A stretch of 64,000 bases of DNA from Lanius collurio (taxonomy: Eukaryota; Chordata; Aves; Passeriformes; Laniidae). The notes beneath the pieces are model-generated. The model searched no databases, was not told the DNA's origin, and saw nothing but the letters and a program-made list of their open reading frames with translations. Numbering within the stretch: position 1 is the first letter of the stretch; each line of letters starts with the position of its first letter. The stretch is from assembly GCA_020086605.1 (NCBI GenBank), contig JACBWW010000049.1, forward strand, positions 4,726,469 through 4,790,468. Reading direction: 5' to 3'. Made by a program: the position numbers and the translations under genes. Shown in pieces: positions 60,701 to 64,000 of the stretch.

Positions 60701-63700
60701 CCCAAAAGAGAATTGGTTTAAGTCTGTTATAATCTGATGGATAAAAATTTCTCCAGTCTGCTCATTCTTGTTGTGAGAATTTGAGCAAACTTAAGTGCCT
60801 TTAGTAAGTGTCCCCATTTCCCACAGAGCACACTCCCACTGTGAACCCTGGCTGCTGACTGGGTGCAGAAGATACACTCAGAACCAGGGGTACCCAAACC
60901 CACAGAGCCTGAAAAGGATACCTCAGCCTTGCTCATGGGAAATGCAGTGAGATGTCAGCCCCACAGAAAACCTAATTATTGCCCACAAGTTGGAAGGGAC
61001 AGGCTGGTGATCTTGTATAGTCAGAAGTGGCACAGAGAGAGACCTGCCAGGTCGTGTCCCTGCATGTGGCAGGGGCACCTGGGTGTGTCAGGCTGGAAAG
61101 GCCCTCCTGAGCCATGAACTGATCACCCCCAAACTCCTCTTCAGCCCTACAGCACAGGATGGGCTGGCAGCAAAAGAGCAGCCTCTGTGCTCTCATTTCT
61201 GCTGAAGCTTGGTAGAGCTTTTGATTGTGGCCCATTATGTACCTATGTGCCCTCTGCATATTTTGGGAAGTCATTCATTTCCCTTTTACACATCAACTGG
61301 AGACTATCATTGCTGGATACAACCACTCTCACATCTGAAACAGCCAATGACTGCACCAGACCTTCCTGGTTTTGCTTAACCCATTTGGTTTATGTACCTG
61401 CATAATACGTTTCTTCTTTACACCTGGTGCACTCTTTAGGGGTGAGGTCTTTATCAGGAAAGTAACTTCAACAATTCTAAAAAAGGTTTTGTCTAGCAGA
61501 TAAATTCTATGGGAGCAGCACTGAGAGCCAGGAGGGACCCTCAGAGGAGCAAATCGGGTTGGGGTGAAGCTCTGTGCTCAGGCAGTGCCAGCACTGGGGC
61601 CCTCTAACAGCTCCCCATCCCTGGTCACTCTGTAAATGCATCAATCTTCATGGCAGCAGCAGGACTGCACTGTGGGGAAGGAAGAGGGAGAGGCTGGGCT
61701 GCCCTTTTTGGCTGGTGTTTAACCATAAATTTGATCTTGAATTTATGCTGTGGGAGCCTTGAAGGATGGTTTCTCAGCCTCAACTACTCTGCCTGTTCCT
61801 TTGCCTTATAGTCCTGTCCCTACAGCTCCTGCTGGCTCAAGATTAGGTCTGCCACATTTTTAGCTGGGATTTGCTAAGAGGAAATTATCATTATGGTTTG
61901 GGAACCACCTGATGGCACATGTACAGTGCAAGGAGGATGGTCAGCTACAGCACCAGTGGCTTGGACTCCCTGGACACTCAGCACCCAGATCAGAGGAGCT
62001 GCACTCCTCTGCTGGCATTAGACAGGAAAATGAGGCAAAGAGCCTTAAAAAACCCTTTCATCCAAACACCATTAGTGTTGGTATAAATACAATCTAAAAA
62101 TGCTCTGCTTTCACAAGATGAAAACAAGATGCACAGCCCTGGGGTGCCTTAGTGCAGGGGTTTGTCACGTCCCCCCTAAATGGGCACGTCCCTCCTCTGT
62201 GATTTATGGCCAGCTCTCCTCCAGCCCCCCTCTGGGCAGGTGGCATGAGGAGGGGCTGAGCTGCACGTCAGCCACGGCGCGGGAGGCTGAGTACAGCCTG
62301 CAGCACAGTGTGAAACATGCAGAAATGCAGCCCACAGAAATGATATCTGGGGAAAGACATCCCCTCACTGAGGGTGCATTAAAACCCATTGGAGCAGCCC
62401 ATATAATGTGTGCATTGGGGGAGAACACATCTGCAGTGGGAACTGAGTTGTTTATATTGCACGAGTAATTAAATGCATGTTACACGGGGTAGTAGCAATG
62501 TGGACAGGGTTACTCCCTCCTTTATTGCCCCAGGAAATTCATCTTTTCACCCATGTGCAGGAATTAGAAGAAAAGGTCTGGGGACTCCCTGTGCTCCTTC
62601 CAGCACTACCTGTCCATGGGAGACACCCCCACCATGTCCCATGTGGGCTATCACGTGCATTTACAGCTTTATGGCAGCATGAGTACAAAGGGCTGGGATC
62701 TCCTAGACCAACTCCTGACCACAACAAGCCTTGGCAGGGCAGAGCTGGCGATGTGCTCCCACAAGTGGGCACTGGCCAGGCTGCTGGGCTTGGGTCCCAT
62801 CACACTTAACCCACATTCTCTGGTTGCAGCCAGCACCAGCCTTTCTCTTGACTTTGGCCAAGAGATTTTCTGGTCTCTGCTTATAAAACCCTCTGAGGGA
62901 AGCAGGACCTCACTGTCCTGGACCAGGACCAGCACTGGCATGGCCCTTCAGTCTCTACACCCATAGTTCACAATCAGTTTAAGCCAATCCAAGACCATAC
63001 TGTCACCCAAAGATGTGGTCCTGCCTACTCCCTGCCCTGGTTGCATGTTTCTGCTTGCTCCCTTGTGTCAGCACAACTTGTGGGGCAGCTACCAGCAAGT
63101 TGGATCAGTCTGGTGGCTCATTTTTCAGCCAGATTAGCAGGCTGACCTGTCTCACCATGTGGTTCCACAGCTGCTAGCCTGGCACAGTGGCGGTGGCAGG
63201 AATGCACAGCCAGGAATAGGGTTGGGCAGGATGGGACAGGCAAGCAGGACTGTCCCTTTTGGCAGCCAGGCAGAGCTGGATTGGCTTGAACTGCCTGTCA
63301 AAACCTGCTTTTAATTTTCCCTTTGGTAAATAAGAATAATTCTCTTTTAATGGGGAAGTTGTGCGGCTCCATTGTGCTTCAGAATCATTCTAACCACAGC
63401 ATCTTTCTGCAGATCATAACTGAGTTAAGTGTGTTGAGCAAATAATATTTCAGCTGCTAACAGTTGAGTCAACAGCAGGGTGATCACGATTTAATCTTCG
63501 GTTTCACAGGGGGAGACCGCACTGCTATTTTACAAAGCCTTTTTCATCACAATAGGATTCCCTAAATCAAAGGCTTACAGGTGTGATTTTTGGCTGGGAG
63601 CAAACAGTTGCATTCCTATCAAACGAATTCTTCTTTCCAAGCACAAATGACTTTCAAATCCTTGGTCCATGAGAATTGCTTTCCAGAAAAGGAAGGTGTT

Positions 63701-64000
63701 GCCATCCCATGAGTTCAAAGGCCCATCAGGAATGTGGTGGCTAGGATGCTGCTAACAAGGAATCTTTCCTTACTGAGGAGTAATTCCTAGAAGTTAACCA
63801 GGCAAAAATGCCTACAGGAGGCTCAAACTAGCAGAATTTAGAGAAAGAAGTAAATTCAGCTATCAGCAGTAAGAAGAAGGTGACATCTCCTTTTCTTTTT
63901 CTGCAGAAGCTGAATAAAAACCCCATGCTCCTTAGCTCTAAGCAATGCCCTTTCAAAACTGATGGAGTAAAACAGACATCTCTTTCAAAGACAAGCTGAA
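57716..64000. other. Intergenic-like DNA, no gene seen
   Basis: More than 6 kb without recognised exons, RNA genes or mobile elements. Two AT-rich, non-repetitive blocks look enhancer-like: about 60380-60720, with a TAATTA core at 60636-60641, and about 63300-63620, with an E-box CAGCTG (63451-63456), a RUNX-type AACCACA (63392-63398) and TGAGTCA (63465-63471). A short A/C-rich run is near 60192-60215. Confidence 0.35.

Noticed and set aside
63886..63999. Pyrimidine-rich acceptor ending TTTTTCTGCAG and a 30-codon open frame up to the window end
   Set aside because: The frame ends at a TGA just before the window edge, is Ser/Lys-rich with no known match, and has no matching donor nearby. Chance is likely.
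1..64000. Operons, CRISPR arrays, rRNA or tRNA genes, known microRNAs
   Set aside because: The sequence is vertebrate-like; I found no spaced identical repeats, no tRNA-like A and B boxes in a cloverleaf context and none of the widely conserved microRNA sequences I know.

Overview
This is vertebrate nuclear DNA, most likely from a bird and probably a songbird or other neoavian. It has no bacterial gene layout. Nine fragments of the CR1 LINE family are recognisable, several ending in the short ATTCTATG-type tail typical of avian CR1, and one 50-bp stretch matches the start of an LTR that I recall as common in songbird genomes. No mammalian Alu or L1 was seen. The species assignment rests on recall of these families, not on a search.

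The one strong gene-related landmark is a CpG island at about 18300-19170. Two good splice donors inside it read on the minus strand (exon ends at 18713 and 19154), and I saw no comparable donor on the plus strand. The sequence to its left (sampled rows at 14.4, 16.0 and 17.6 kb) is rich in A and C on the plus strand, as expected for the template side of a leftward transcript. My reading is a promoter firing leftward, with one or two untranslated first exons and a first intron filling about 1-18700. The rest of that gene would lie beyond position 1, so I cannot name it. The core promoter also holds two GC boxes overlapping a G-quadruplex motif, an NF-E2/ARE-type site and a kappa-B-type site.

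Layout: 1-18.2 kb, intron-like, almost free of mobile elements (one CR1 end at 4.75 kb), with a 54-bp tandem duplication and simple repeats; 18.3-19.2 kb, the CpG island; 19.2-31 kb, upstream flank with an LTR scrap, a 33-base A run and an unexplained 248-codon minus-strand ORF; 31-58 kb, most of the CR1 load, a 101-bp recent tandem duplication and a candidate solo LTR at 55.6-56.1 kb; 57.7-64 kb, intergenic-like with two AT-rich blocks that look like possible enhancers.

No protein-coding exon could be supported. Nearly all open reading frames here are short chance frames. No tRNA, rRNA, known microRNA or CRISPR array was recognised. I did not find a convincing undescribed system; the most testable leads are the leftward promoter with its stress-response motifs, the 248-codon ORF, the candidate solo LTR and the duplicated splice donor near 1.1 kb.
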